The notes under the pieces are model-generated. The model saw only the letters and a program-made list of their open reading frames with translations. It was not told the origin of the DNA and ran no database searches. A stretch of 38,561 nt of DNA, taken from the NCBI GenBank assembly GCA_026389585.1, contig JAPLHP010000071.1, forward strand, positions 1-38,561, given 5' to 3'. The position numbers and the translations under genes were made by a program. Of this stretch, positions 1 through 7,999 are shown one piece after another (the first letter of the stretch is position 1; every line of letters begins with the position of its first letter). The DNA is from Chloroflexota bacterium (GTDB lineage Bacteria; Chloroflexota; Dehalococcoidia; UBA2247; RBG-13-53-26).

Positions 1-18
1 TCTCTCTTTGGCACTCAT
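1..18 (-). CDS. Start of a probable IS transposase gene, cut by the window edge
   Basis: An ATG at 16-18 on the minus strand opens a frame reading MSAKER before the window ends. A strong ribosome binding site (GGAAGGAGG) lies about ten bases upstream, so this is a credible gene start. From memory, transposases of the ISNCY group often begin with a similar MSxKER peptide. The tandem repeats just upstream, at 88-136, look like an IS end. Six residues cannot prove a family, so the transposase call is inference from position and context. Confidence 0.4.
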
Positions 19-87
19 CGTGATCAGTCCTCCTTCCAATGAGGCACCTCCTTATCAGGATTGCCTCTGTTTTACTCCCTTTTGCGA

Positions 88-136
88 AAGAGGACATTTC
101 TATCGAGTTATTAAGAGGACATTATCATAGAGTTAC
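88..136. repeat. Two tandem 24-base repeats at the IS end
   Basis: Copies at 88-111 and 113-136 share AAGAGGACATT and end in GAGTTA; the start-to-start distance is 25 bases. They lie exactly where homology to the interrupted epimerase stops, and probably serve as transposase binding sites. Confidence 0.6.
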
Positions 137-712
137 AACACTCTGCTCTTCTCGTATCATGTGGAAGGAGTCCAAATGCACCTTCACATTGCCGGTTCCC
201 ACGTCTCTGCAATACTTCACGGCATCTTCCGCCACATTCAGGAAATGGGTCTCGAACCGATTGACAGGCTCCACAGCAATGATGATGTCACTTTTACTCT
301 TGGCATAGTTAGCCACCTCACGCATAGCCTCTACTGACCAGCTCCACTCATCTCCTGTCCTCGGTTTGCCGCTGAGATAACCCCAGGCGGCGTAGTTCAC
401 CCCGCCCAGAATGCTTGAACCTATTTCTATATTGATATCAACCAGCTTCTTCAGCGTTTCGATTCCGTGTCGTCTTGTCTCGGGATTTGGGTCGATCAGG
501 TTGGAGTCCACGGGAAGGCCAATAGTGGTCACGACTTCAATGCCCACCTCTCGCACCTTTTCTCTGGCCGCTTCCGTGGGGAACCTCTCGGGGTGAGCTA
601 CATTGATGTCAAGCACTTCAAACCCCAGCGCTTTCGCTTTCTCGATGAGCGGCAAGTCCTTTACCCCAAAGTCCTCCGTCCATATCAGCGAATCTACACC
701 AAACTTGAACAT
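125..712 (-). pseudogene. Sugar 3-epimerase (D-psicose/D-tagatose family), truncated by an IS
   Basis: This 195-residue TIM-barrel protein matches, from memory, the first two thirds of the D-psicose/D-tagatose 3-epimerase family, whose members have about 280-290 residues. The metal ligand Glu148 (VEPVNRFE) and Asp181 with His184 (LDSFHM) are present. The later ligand His and the second catalytic Glu, expected near 207 and 242, are missing. Similarity stops after REEQS at about 140, and the frame runs into IS sequence and a TGA at 125-127. The start at 712 has a good ribosome binding site (GAAGGAG). It lies 93 bases downstream of the dehydrogenase gene on the same strand, so the two were probably co-transcribed. 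It should be inactive. Confidence 0.75.
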
Positions 713-805
713 ACACGCTCCTTCATACGATTGGTTGGCCCTCAGACCACCCTCATTTCAGTACCAGAACCAGCAGATTCCCTTATCACTGCAAATGCCG
801 CGCGC

Positions 806-1834
806 CTACAGCTCAATGACAGTCTTGACGCTCGATGGTCTCGGATTTGCTGCATATTCAAAAGCCTGAATGCTTTCTTCAAATTTATACCTGTCGGTCA
901 CCAGTGGCTTCAAACTGACCTTACCGGATTCCATCAGCAGGAGTGCCCTGGGATAAACATGAGCGTATCTGAATATGGTCTCGACACGCGCTTCCTTTAC
1001 CTGGGCTGAGACGATGTCAACTGGCACTGGACGCGTCGGCATGCCGATGAATACAACCCGTCCACCTGGGCACAAAGGCTCAAACACCTTTGATACCGCC
1101 GCTTCGCTTCCGCTGGCTTCAAAGACGACATCAGCGCCCCATCCATCGGTAGCGTTGCCAACAGTCTCATTCAAGTCTTCTCGTGTTACATTCACGGTTA
1201 TCATACCAAAAGATGAGGCCAGATCCAGCTTCTCCTGAACGACGTCGGCGACAATGACTTTGCTGCATCCCCCCACTAATGCTGCCATCGCCGTGACCAT
1301 CCCGATCGTTCCGGCGCCAATAACCAGGGCTACGTCACCTGGTTTGATCTGCGCCTTTCGGGCTGCGTGCAGCCCAACCGCAAAAGGCTCTACCAGCGCT
1401 CCCTCATCGAAACCAACATTCTCAGGCAGCTTGAATACAAACATCCCTGGATGAACTAACGTTTCCCTCAAACAACCGTGCACTGGTGGGGTTGCCCAGA
1501 AGCGAACGGCCGGATCGAGATTGTACATTCCCAACCTGGTTGTTTTGCCATTTGGGTCAGGAATGCCTGGCTCCATACAGACTCTGTCACCCACCTTCAG
1601 GTGTTTCACTCCCTTCCCCACCTCGATAACGATACCTGACGCCTCATGGCCCAAAACCATAGGCTGCTTCACTATAAAAGGCCCAATCGCACCGTGCTGA
1701 TAGTAATGCACGTCACTGCCGCAGATCCCTACGGTATGTATTTTGATACGGACATCACCTGTCCGAAGATGCTCCTCTATGTGAATATCACGAAGCGTGA
1801 GCTGCTTTGCTTTTTCCAGTACAAGTGCTTTCAT
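806..1834 (-). CDS. Zinc-dependent MDR dehydrogenase, xylitol/sorbitol dehydrogenase-like
   Basis: A 342-residue medium-chain dehydrogenase predicted to oxidise a polyol or secondary alcohol with NAD(P). Catalytic zinc ligands are visible: Cys38 in GICGSD, His63-Glu64 in GHEASG and Glu149 in VEPFAV. A Rossmann motif (GAGTIG) follows near 173. The lobe that normally carries four structural-zinc cysteines (about 90-108) contains none; it reads [10 protein letters not shown] followed by LGMYN. I recall this form in bacterial xylitol dehydrogenases. The start at 1834 has GGAGGAAGC just upstream. The neighbouring epimerase, sugar isomerase and rhamnosidase suggest a role in plant-sugar catabolism. 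The substrate cannot be read from sequence. Confidence 0.85.
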   Translation of the reverse strand: MKALVLEKAKQLTLRDIHIEEHLRTGDVRIKIHTVGICGSDVHYYQHGAIGPFIVKQPMVLGHEASGIVIEVGKGVKHLKVGDRVCMEPGIPDPNGKTTRLGMYNLDPAVRFWATPPVHGCLRETLVHPGMFVFKLPENVGFDEGALVEPFAVGLHAARKAQIKPGDVALVIGAGTIGMVTAMAALVGGCSKVIVADVVQEKLDLASSFGMITVNVTREDLNETVGNATDGWGADVVFEASGSEAAVSKVFEPLCPGGRVVFIGMPTRPVPVDIVSAQVKEARVETIFRYAHVYPRALLLMESGKVSLKPLVTDRYKFEESIQAFEYAANPRPSSVKTVIEL

Positions 1835-2105
1835 GCTTCCTCCTTGCGCTCTAGTATCGGTGCCTCAGTAGTTTATGCCAGTCTGGTTCTGCTATCAACC
1901 GTTCTTCACTTTTCAAGGTAAGCCATATGTGCAAAAACTGATTGATCAAGCCGACCCGGCATGAATAGGTATTTGATAGTATATCCCAGCCGCTATTTTG
2001 ACTAAACTCCGCATCACGAGTTCTATTGCGTTAAGATGGAGTATTCGGACATATTTGCTATAATCCTGCTAAGAAATAACGCCATTAGGAGAAGAGGGTA
2101 GAAAG
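1835..2105. other. Divergent intergenic region of the sugar locus
   Basis: The 271 bases between two divergent sugar genes contain no credible ORF. The only clear element is the extended -10 promoter facing the isomerase, at 2056-2064. Any operator for a sugar-responsive regulator should lie here, but I see no strong palindrome. Confidence 0.5.
2056..2064 (+). promoter_or_regulatory. Extended -10 promoter (TGC-TATAAT) for the sugar isomerase
   Basis: TGCTATAAT is a perfect extended -10 element, 41 bases before the ATG at 2106. No good -35 is visible, as expected for this promoter class. Confidence 0.55.
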
Positions 2106-3221
2106 ATGAAAGTGGCACAGGAAGGGCTAGAAAGGCTAGAGAGTGAGTACGGTGGCTATCTAGAGGGGGAAATACTGGACAAGTTCTGTGAAGAGTTCGG
2201 GATAAGGATCGCCGCTGGCCATTGGGCAGCAGGTGGTTTTGCCGACCGTTTTGCGCCAGGTGGATACGATCCCGGTCTGGATGGCAGCATTGTTGCTCAG
2301 ATTGAGCGGGTGGCAAAAGCAGGTATCAAGGGGGTGGAATTTCACGAAGCCTGCTTCATTGACGAGAACTACAAGAAGGATAGAAGCAAAGTTGCCGAAG
2401 TGAAGAAGGCGTTGACTGGGTACAAAGTGGAGCCCACAAACATGAACATCAACCTCTTCTCAGATCCGAAGTGGAGACTTGGGGGTATAACCAATGCCAA
2501 TAGATCCATTCGGGAACAGGCACTTGCCATTGCTCTACAGAGCGCAGATATTGCGAAAGAAGTAGGCTGCAAGAGCGTTGCATTGTGGCCTGGTTCTGAT
2601 GGTTGGGACTACAATTTTGAAGTAAACTATGGCCAATTGCTCGACCGGTTCATTGAAGGTTGTATCGCGATAAACAAGAAGGCGAAATCACTAGGCCTCA
2701 GGTTTGGAATAGAAGCGAAGCTTCACGAACCACGAGAAGGCAATATGATCATTCCTACCACCCACATGGCAATACTGCTGGCGAAGACCGTCAATGGAGA
2801 ATGCGGTGGGGAGAACATGGGTGTTGCCATTGATTATGGCCACGAACAGATGTATGCAGTAGAACCAGCATCTATGCTCTACGTCGCCAGGAGGTTCGGC
2901 GTGCCTGTGGTCAATTTCCATTTGAACAATGCCAAACTGCATTCCAATGATGAAGATAGGATTGCCGGAACGGGAGATATCTGGCGGCTGGCCGATTTCT
3001 GTTACGCTGCGATCGATACCGGTTACGACGGCTGGTTTGGAGAGGATCAGTTCACTTACCGCACCGACCCGGTTAAGTCAATGGCATTATCCAAGGAACT
3101 ATTTGGCAACGTAATGAAAAAAGCCCTACTGATCTATGCAGCCAGAGAAGAACTCGAGAAAGCGCAATCGACAGGTGATGCGGTTGCCACCATCGAAGTC
3201 ACCAAGAGATACATACTCTGA
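2106..3221 (+). CDS. Sugar isomerase, xylose-isomerase-like TIM barrel
   Basis: A 371-residue protein of the xylose isomerase/AP-endonuclease-2 barrel superfamily, probably interconverting an aldose and a ketose. Likely metal ligands occur in order: Glu near 203 (GIEAKLHEP), Asp near 243 with His near 246 (IDYGHE), His near 272 (VNFHLNN), then a DED cluster and GEDQF near the C-terminus. The layout resembles Pseudomonas-type L-rhamnose isomerase, and the rhamnosidase gene begins 108 bases downstream on the same strand, so L-rhamnose is an attractive but unproven substrate. The start has a purine-rich leader (AGGAGAAGAGGG) and an extended -10 promoter upstream. Confidence 0.75.
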   Translation: MKVAQEGLERLESEYGGYLEGEILDKFCEEFGIRIAAGHWAAGGFADRFAPGGYDPGLDGSIVAQIERVAKAGIKGVEFHEACFIDENYKKDRSKVAEVKKALTGYKVEPTNMNINLFSDPKWRLGGITNANRSIREQALAIALQSADIAKEVGCKSVALWPGSDGWDYNFEVNYGQLLDRFIEGCIAINKKAKSLGLRFGIEAKLHEPREGNMIIPTTHMAILLAKTVNGECGGENMGVAIDYGHEQMYAVEPASMLYVARRFGVPVVNFHLNNAKLHSNDEDRIAGTGDIWRLADFCYAAIDTGYDGWFGEDQFTYRTDPVKSMALSKELFGNVMKKALLIYAAREELEKAQSTGDAVATIEVTKRYIL

Positions 3222-3328
3222 CAAAGAACAGTCAACCTACTTCAGGTCGTGGGTCGCCCTGCAAGTGTGGTATGAAGAGAGAACAGGACCGTGGGCTTCG
3301 CGGCGCTCTTGCTTGAGAGGCATACCAT

Positions 3329-4813
3329 ATGAGCTTGGCCGTGGACAGACTGCGCTGTGAATACAGGGAGAGTTCCCTGGGCATTGATGCCGTCAAGCCA
3401 AGGTTCAACTGGATTCTGCTTTCGGACCGCAGGAACACGACACAGGCCGCCTATCACATCCAGGTAGCAGCGAGCAAAGAGGCGCTGACGGAAGCTTCCA
3501 AGCTCGTCTGGGATTCCGGAGTGGTGGAAGGCGATTCCTCTATTTGGGTTGGTTATGACGGAGACAAGCTCGTCTCGTATCAGCGCTACTGGTGGCGGGT
3601 CAAGGTCCGGGGCAACCACAGAGAAGAGTCAGATTGGAGCCAGCCTGCCTGGTGGGAGATGAGCATATTGAGCCCTTCGGAGTGGACAGCAGAGTGGATA
3701 TCCCCTGATCTCGAGGAGAAGGATGAGGACAATCCCTGCCCTATGCTGAGAAAGGAGTTCTACCTTAAGGGAAAGGTCAATTCCGCCAGGGCCTATGTGA
3801 CGTCCCTTGGCCTGTATGAGATGGAAATCAACGGCAGGCGGGTGGGCGATGCGCGGTTCACTCCCGGCTTTTCAAGTTTCCACAAACGCCTCCAGTACCA
3901 GACATATGATGTCACAGACTACCTGCGGGAAGGCCAGAACGCCGCGGGCGTGTTCCTGGGGGACGGCTGGTACAGGGGCCACCTCTGGATTAAGGCGATA
4001 CCAAATGTCTTCGGCAAAGAACTGGCCCTTCTGGCGCAAATCCGTGTCGAATACAAGGACGGGACAATCGAGACGATAGGAACGGATAGCTCCTGGCATT
4101 GTACGACAGGTCCGATCCTCAGTTCTGACCTGTATTATGGCGAAGTCTATGACGCGCGCAAGGAGATCCCCGGCTGGTCGGAGCCCCGCTGCAGGTATGA
4201 CAAGTGGCGAGAGGTGAGGCGACTCGAATACAGCAAGGCGCACCTAGTTTGCTCACCCGGTGGGACGGCAAAGGTCAAGGAGGAAATGCAGCCCCGGAGG
4301 CTTCTCAGGACGCCCAAAGGCGAGATGGTAGTCGATCTGGGGCAGAACATCGCGGGTATTGTCCGGCTTCAAGTTGAAGGAGAAAGCGGGAGAGAGGTCA
4401 CGCTGAGCTACTGCGAGGAGCTGACGCCCGAAGGCAACTTCAATCCTGAACAGCTTGACCTTCTGGGCCACCAGAGAAGGGCGGGGCGCTTCTATCAGAT
4501 CGACCGGTATGTTCTGAAGGGTGGACCGGAGGTGATCGAACCGCGCTTCACTTTCCACGGATTCAGATATGTGAAGATAGAAGGCTACCCGGGAGAACTG
4601 GATCCGGGCAACATCAGAGGCCTGGTCATATACTCCGATCTGCCGGTTACGGGAGAGTTTTCCTGCTCCAATCCTCTCATCAATCAACTGCAGCACAACA
4701 TCCTCTGGTCTCAGAAGGGCAACTTCCTGGATGTCCCCAGCGATTGCCCCCAGGGGAGAAGATGGGCTGGACGGGGGACATTCAGATATACGCTCCGACA
4801 GCCTGTTTTCTAA
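3329..4813 (+). CDS. Alpha-L-rhamnosidase GH78, N-terminal part (frameshifted)
   Basis: This frame encodes the N-terminal beta-sandwich domains of a GH78 alpha-L-rhamnosidase, an enzyme releasing terminal rhamnose from glycosides and polysaccharides. It opens with the family-like LRCEY and KPRFNW pattern and reaches the start of the catalytic barrel at DVPSDCPQ, whose Asp is the expected general acid. After that the frame is lost: residues 477-494 are out-of-frame read-through. The correct continuation is the ORF from 4744. With one extra base in the G run at 4753-4756 the join would read DCPQGEKMGWTGD, the normal family motif. The whole repaired protein would have about 900 residues, normal for the family. 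The ATG at 3329 has GAGAGG upstream. No signal peptide is evident. Confidence 0.8.
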   Translation: MSLAVDRLRCEYRESSLGIDAVKPRFNWILLSDRRNTTQAAYHIQVAASKEALTEASKLVWDSGVVEGDSSIWVGYDGDKLVSYQRYWWRVKVRGNHREESDWSQPAWWEMSILSPSEWTAEWISPDLEEKDEDNPCPMLRKEFYLKGKVNSARAYVTSLGLYEMEINGRRVGDARFTPGFSSFHKRLQYQTYDVTDYLREGQNAAGVFLGDGWYRGHLWIKAIPNVFGKELALLAQIRVEYKDGTIETIGTDSSWHCTTGPILSSDLYYGEVYDARKEIPGWSEPRCRYDKWREVRRLEYSKAHLVCSPGGTAKVKEEMQPRRLLRTPKGEMVVDLGQNIAGIVRLQVEGESGREVTLSYCEELTPEGNFNPEQLDLLGHQRRAGRFYQIDRYVLKGGPEVIEPRFTFHGFRYVKIEGYPGELDPGNIRGLVIYSDLPVTGEFSCSNPLINQLQHNILWSQKGNFLDVPSDCPQGRRWAGRGTFRYTLRQPVF

Positions 4814-6030
4814 TGGGCTGCTCGGGATTCCTGGCGAAGTGGCTACAAGACCTGAAGGCAGATCAGAGGGATGATGGTCTGGTCCCACACATCATACCCT
4901 GGCTGCCCGACTATCCAGTTTATGGCCCCCTTGGCATTGGCGGCTCTTCTGGCTGGGGCGACGCCTGCATCACTGTCCCCTGGACTCTATACCTCTACTA
5001 CGGGGATATGAGAATCCTCCATGAGATGTATGGCACCATGAAGAAATGGATTGGCTTCATCCAGCGGCGCTCCAGGGGGTATATCTGGAGCAAAGGCATG
5101 CACTGGGGCGACTGGCTGGAGCCGGGTAGAAAGATCTACCATTACTTCCTGCCATGGGCTCCGAAAGGCTACGTGGCGACCCCCTCATTTGCCTATTCAT
5201 GTCACATGCTTTCCAGGATCGCCAAGTTGCTGGGGAAACACAATGACGCCGAGTATTACAGGGGACTCTCTGAGAGAGTAAGAGCAGCCTACCTGAAGAG
5301 ATACGTGAAGGACAATGGGCGTATCAGGCCTTCAAGGCAAGGCGCCTACGTTCTGGCGTTGGCCTATGACATGGTTCCCGAAGAGATCAGGCCGAGGCTG
5401 GCTGCCCATCTGGCCAAGATGGTCAAAGACAACGGCAACCACCTTGATACGGGATTCCTCTCTACTCCGCACCTCTGTCAGGCTCTTTGTGACAGCGGGT
5501 ACGAGGAGTTGGCTTTCCAAGTCCTGAATCAAGACACCATTCCCTCTTGGTTATACGAAGTCACGAAGGGAGCCACGTCAGTCTGGGAAACCTGGGACTG
5601 CATCAAGGCCGACGGCATGCTTCGCAAGGGGATGTCCTTCAACCACTATGCTTTTGGCGCCATCGGCGCATGGCTCTACTGCTACATAGCCGGGATTGGA
5701 CTGGATGAAGAGAATCCGGGTGGTAAGCACACCATTCTCTCGCCCCACCCCGGCGGCGGGCTGACGGAGGCCCGGGCTACATATCAGTCACCTCACGGAG
5801 AGGTCAAGTCGGCGTGGAAGCTTGTCGAAGGCCGGATGACCTACAGTGTCACCATCCCTTCCAACAGTACAGCGACTGTCCGTCTGCCCAAAGCCATTGG
5901 GGCCGAGGTCAGCGAAGGCGATGGACCTCTCGAGGCAGCAGAGGGAGTCTCTAGGGTCAGCCACGAGACTGGTGGAGTCACGTTGCAGATAGGTAGTGGT
6001 TCTTACAACTTCCGCTACAGATACACATAG
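4744..6030 (+). CDS. Alpha-L-rhamnosidase GH78, C-terminal catalytic part
   Basis: This frame carries the (alpha/alpha)6 catalytic barrel and C-terminal beta domain of GH78. It begins usefully at GEKMGWTGD, then shows ACFLMGCSGFLAKWL, the typical first barrel helices. GATSVWETWD near 284-293 holds the probable catalytic base Glu. The C-terminal beta domain includes PHGEVKSAW and VTIPSNSTATV. The apparent TTG start at 4744 is an artefact of the frameshift and has no plausible ribosome binding site. Unless the frameshift is an assembly error, no complete enzyme can be made. This is the last gene of the plus-strand sugar cluster. Confidence 0.8.
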   Translation: MPPGEKMGWTGDIQIYAPTACFLMGCSGFLAKWLQDLKADQRDDGLVPHIIPWLPDYPVYGPLGIGGSSGWGDACITVPWTLYLYYGDMRILHEMYGTMKKWIGFIQRRSRGYIWSKGMHWGDWLEPGRKIYHYFLPWAPKGYVATPSFAYSCHMLSRIAKLLGKHNDAEYYRGLSERVRAAYLKRYVKDNGRIRPSRQGAYVLALAYDMVPEEIRPRLAAHLAKMVKDNGNHLDTGFLSTPHLCQALCDSGYEELAFQVLNQDTIPSWLYEVTKGATSVWETWDCIKADGMLRKGMSFNHYAFGAIGAWLYCYIAGIGLDEENPGGKHTILSPHPGGGLTEARATYQSPHGEVKSAWKLVEGRMTYSVTIPSNSTATVRLPKAIGAEVSEGDGPLEAAEGVSRVSHETGGVTLQIGSGSYNFRYRYT

Positions 6031-6266
6031 AAGGTTCTTCCTCTGCAACCTCGTCGCCAAAGCTCCGCGGCTGATCTCTCTTGGCGAATTCCGCAGGCAG
6101 CGGTCAGCGGCACTGGAGTTGAGCCATTGACCTTCTGAATATGCGTTAGAAGGTCTACCTGTCAAGCGTGGACTCGGACCCGCCAAGCGTGGATTCTTCC
6201 CTGGTGACCTTCTGAGTCGTCGAAAAATCGGCCCAAAAACGCGACCCGTAGGATCGATTTTGAGAT
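6031..6266. other. Gene-free stretch between rhamnosidase and tRNA-Ala
   Basis: No credible ORF, promoter or terminator is visible. There is a weak inverted repeat around CGCCAAAG/CTCTTGGCG near 6055-6086 without a T tract, and a short imperfect direct repeat (AAGCGTGGA) near 6162-6192. Confidence 0.4.
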
Positions 6267-6341
6267 TGGTGGAGCTGGGGGGACTCGAACCCCCGACCTT
6301 CTGACTGCCAGTCAGACGCTCTCCCTCTGAGCCACAGCCCC
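6267..6341 (-). tRNA. tRNA-Ala (anticodon GGC)
   Basis: The minus strand folds as a complete cloverleaf: acceptor GGGGCTG/CAGCTCC including the alanine identity pair G3-U70, D stem GCTC/GAGC, anticodon stem TCTGA/TCAGA with loop CTGGCAG (anticodon GGC, reading GCC), T arm GGGGG-TTCGAGT-CCCCC, discriminator A73 and an encoded CCA. Length is 75 bases with CCA. It sits at one side of the restriction region; tRNA genes are common integration sites, but I found no duplicated 3' end nearby. Confidence 0.95.
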
Positions 6342-6572
6342 AAGTGCTAGATAGTTTACCAGAGTGTGCCCGTCTACTCAAGACGGACGGCAGTTACTTC
6401 ATACCTTGACGCTCTTTTGGCTTTGGATTTTAACTTAACGCATCTCCTGTGACCTTTCCCTACTTCTTTCTCTTTGACTTCCTCTTCCTCTCATAGTCTA
6501 GGCTGAGAACTACCCAGTCCCGGCCAAATCTCTCGCCAATCATAACCATTGAAACATAGGCTTTGATTCAAC
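6342..6572. other. Gene-free stretch upstream of tRNA-Ala
   Basis: This AT- and T-rich stretch separates the tRNA from the membrane-protein gene on the same strand. No ORF, clear promoter or hairpin terminator is seen. Confidence 0.4.
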
Positions 6573-7157
6573 CTATTTGTGTACTGACCTTCTGGTCTTC
6601 TCTTCCTTCTTGACGGACACCAGAGGCTGGGTCTCTGCTAGCCTCTCCCGTGGCCACAGGAAGAGACGATAGAAACCAAGCGTAGCGACAAGTATCATAA
6701 TGAGGGTCATAGCCGTGACCCATACTTCGGTAACCCTTGTTATGGTGAGGAGTGCTGCCCAACCTGCCATGCCAAAGCAATAAAACAACACAAAGCCACT
6801 GTGAAGGCTCCATAGAGTCTCCCAGGCTACTTCCATGCCCTTTTTCTCCTCCTCTCCTTCGACAAACCTGTGGTAGTCTCCCAAACCCAACTCGGCATCC
6901 ATCAACGTGCTGGCTACTCTGGAATAGCGCACGGACAGCACCCTCAGGGAGTGGTTTACGAAGAAACCAAAAAGGGACAACGACAACCCGAAGGCAGCTA
7001 GATACCAGTGCACCAGCCCTGTCCAGGCTATGATGCCCAGGAGTATTGCGAATATGCCAGCAGTGACGATGGTCAGCCACATCCGTGCGTTCTCATGGTG
7101 GCTTGCTTGTAGCCAGTATTGTCCAAAGGCCACGTAGGCGCTTTCCTCACGATTCAT
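6573..7157 (-). CDS. Uncharacterised four-helix membrane protein
   Basis: I do not recognise this 194-residue protein. Hydrophobic segments lie near residues 25-44, 48-67, 120-140 and 142-165, giving two helical hairpins. The soluble stretch between them is charged (GEEEKKG near 100-106), and the tail is basic (VKKEEKTRRSVHK). The start is well supported by AAGGAGATAAGAA before ATG. Two-hairpin membrane proteins of this size occur among possible effectors of bacterial defence systems (for example SLATT-type proteins), and the gene sits between a tRNA and a restriction gene pair, but nothing in the sequence proves such a role. Its shadow frame at 6568-7080 is not a gene. Confidence 0.65.
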   Translation of the reverse strand: MNREESAYVAFGQYWLQASHHENARMWLTIVTAGIFAILLGIIAWTGLVHWYLAAFGLSLSLFGFFVNHSLRVLSVRYSRVASTLMDAELGLGDYHRFVEGEEEKKGMEVAWETLWSLHSGFVLFYCFGMAGWAALLTITRVTEVWVTAMTLIMILVATLGFYRLFLWPRERLAETQPLVSVKKEEKTRRSVHK

Positions 7158-7352
7158 TTCTTATCTCCTTGTTAATGACTGGTGTACTGCCGAACCATTT
7201 CCGGTGATGTCTGTCCAGCCCCTTCCGGCTTGATTACTGTGATGCTGTAGATGAAGTCAATCTGCTCCCTCCGGAGTCAGCAAAGGCATTTTATAGAGGG
7301 TGATAGCCCCCGTCTGTTCTTGGAACGGCTTATGGCTTGTATGCCAGGATGC

Positions 7353-7664
7353 TCATTTGCGTTGATCTGGCTTCTCAGAGACTAGAGCAATCAGGCGTTC
7401 ATTATTCTTTGCAAGCAGGTAAGCAACTGCATGAGCACTGGCCTCCTGTAATACAAGGAGATCACGGATGACTTTCTTGACATCTTTTTCCTTTCTCATC
7501 ATTAGCCGTAGCTTGGCAAATTCCTTCCCCTCATCAGGAGTCTCGACATGTTGCCCTTCCTCCAAGAGTCTCTGTTCTATCTTATATTCGTTAATAGTTG
7601 CTTGCTGTAACTCAAGAAAAAGGTGATTGTGATCCAGAAGTTGTTTAGTTCTGGCGTCTGTCAT
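7353..7664 (-). CDS. Small charged helical protein of unknown function
   Basis: The chosen ATG at 7664 follows GAGGAGGGAAAAT, an excellent ribosome binding site; a TTG five codons upstream lies inside that site and is unlikely. The 103-residue product is hydrophilic and probably all helical, rich in Glu, Lys, Leu and Gln (for example LRLMMRKEKDVKKVIRDLL), without cysteines, membrane segments or a recognisable motif. It lies 195 bases upstream of the membrane-protein gene on the same strand. Function unknown. Confidence 0.6.
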   Translation of the reverse strand: MTDARTKQLLDHNHLFLELQQATINEYKIEQRLLEEGQHVETPDEGKEFAKLRLMMRKEKDVKKVIRDLLVLQEASAHAVAYLLAKNNERLIALVSEKPDQRK

Positions 7665-7680
7665 ATTTTCCCTCCTCAAA

Positions 7681-7881
7681 TCAAATCTGCCACACTATAA
7701 CACGTTGCACCGCTGGCGTGCCATCCCTGGAGCCTGGAAACACCGCCCACACGGGAGTGGCATCAGGCCGCTGATAGACAACTCCGTCTGGAGGAAGCCC
7801 TGGGAGGTACTCCCTTTGTATCCAGGCTGAGGTCAAGGTGCCTCTGAGAAGGTCGTGGGAATGCTGATGGACTATGAGCAA
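7681..7881 (-). CDS. Possible small ORF or gene fragment upstream of the helical protein
   Basis: A 66-codon frame with a TTG start and no clear ribosome binding site. Its TGA overlaps the ribosome binding site of the next gene, an arrangement seen in real operons. However, its first third overlaps a partial copy of a repeated promoter-like element (7815-7840), and the amino-acid sequence matches nothing I recognise. It may be a remnant of a longer gene or chance. Confidence 0.25.
   Translation of the reverse strand: MLIVHQHSHDLLRGTLTSAWIQREYLPGLPPDGVVYQRPDATPVWAVFPGSRDGTPAVQRVIVWQI
7815..7840 (+). repeat. Partial copy of the extended -10 promoter cassette
   Basis: TTTGTATCCAGGCTGAGGT resembles the left half of the elements at 9041-9080 and 38301-38341 but lacks the TATAAT half. 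It is probably a decayed copy. Confidence 0.5.
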
Positions 7882-7999
7882 GAGTGAGGGGCTAGGAGAA
7901 GGTAATCTAACTGCCCCTCAGTCGAAGTTGACATCATACAACCAAACTCACCGGCGACAATGCAACGCAGCGGAAAAGCGGTCACGGTGCAGCCCCATG

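Larger units (their letters stand above)
1..140 (-). mobile_element. Terminal part of an insertion sequence (probable ISNCY-like)
   Basis: The sequence between the left edge and about 136-143 interrupts a sugar epimerase gene. It contains two copies of an imperfect 24-base direct repeat, at 88-111 and 113-136 (shared core AAGAGGACAT), and a gene start at 16-18 facing away from the repeats. Subterminal repeats next to a transposase start are typical of IS ends. The other end, the rest of the transposase and any target duplication lie outside the window, so the exact boundary and family are uncertain. Confidence 0.55.

Noticed and set aside
467-1009. 180-codon ORF on the plus strand
   Set aside because: Antisense to the epimerase and dehydrogenase genes, no ribosome binding site, no recognisable domain.
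4744-4813. Programmed ribosomal frameshift in the rhamnosidase gene
   Set aside because: No classic slippery heptamer with a downstream structure is evident, and GH78 enzymes are not known to use frameshifting; a missing G is simpler.
4253-4888. 211-codon ORF antisense to the rhamnosidase
   Set aside because: A shadow of the GH78 gene; the opposite strand carries clear family motifs throughout.
6055-6086. Terminator after the rhamnosidase gene
   Set aside because: The inverted repeat is imperfect, the loop is long and no T tract follows.
6267-6341. tRNA-Ala as a proven attachment site
   Set aside because: I found no second copy of the tRNA 3' end near the integrase remnant or elsewhere in the window.
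5788-6381. 197-codon minus-strand ORF covering tRNA-Ala
   Set aside because: It runs through the tRNA and the rhamnosidase end, with no start signal or domain; an artefact.
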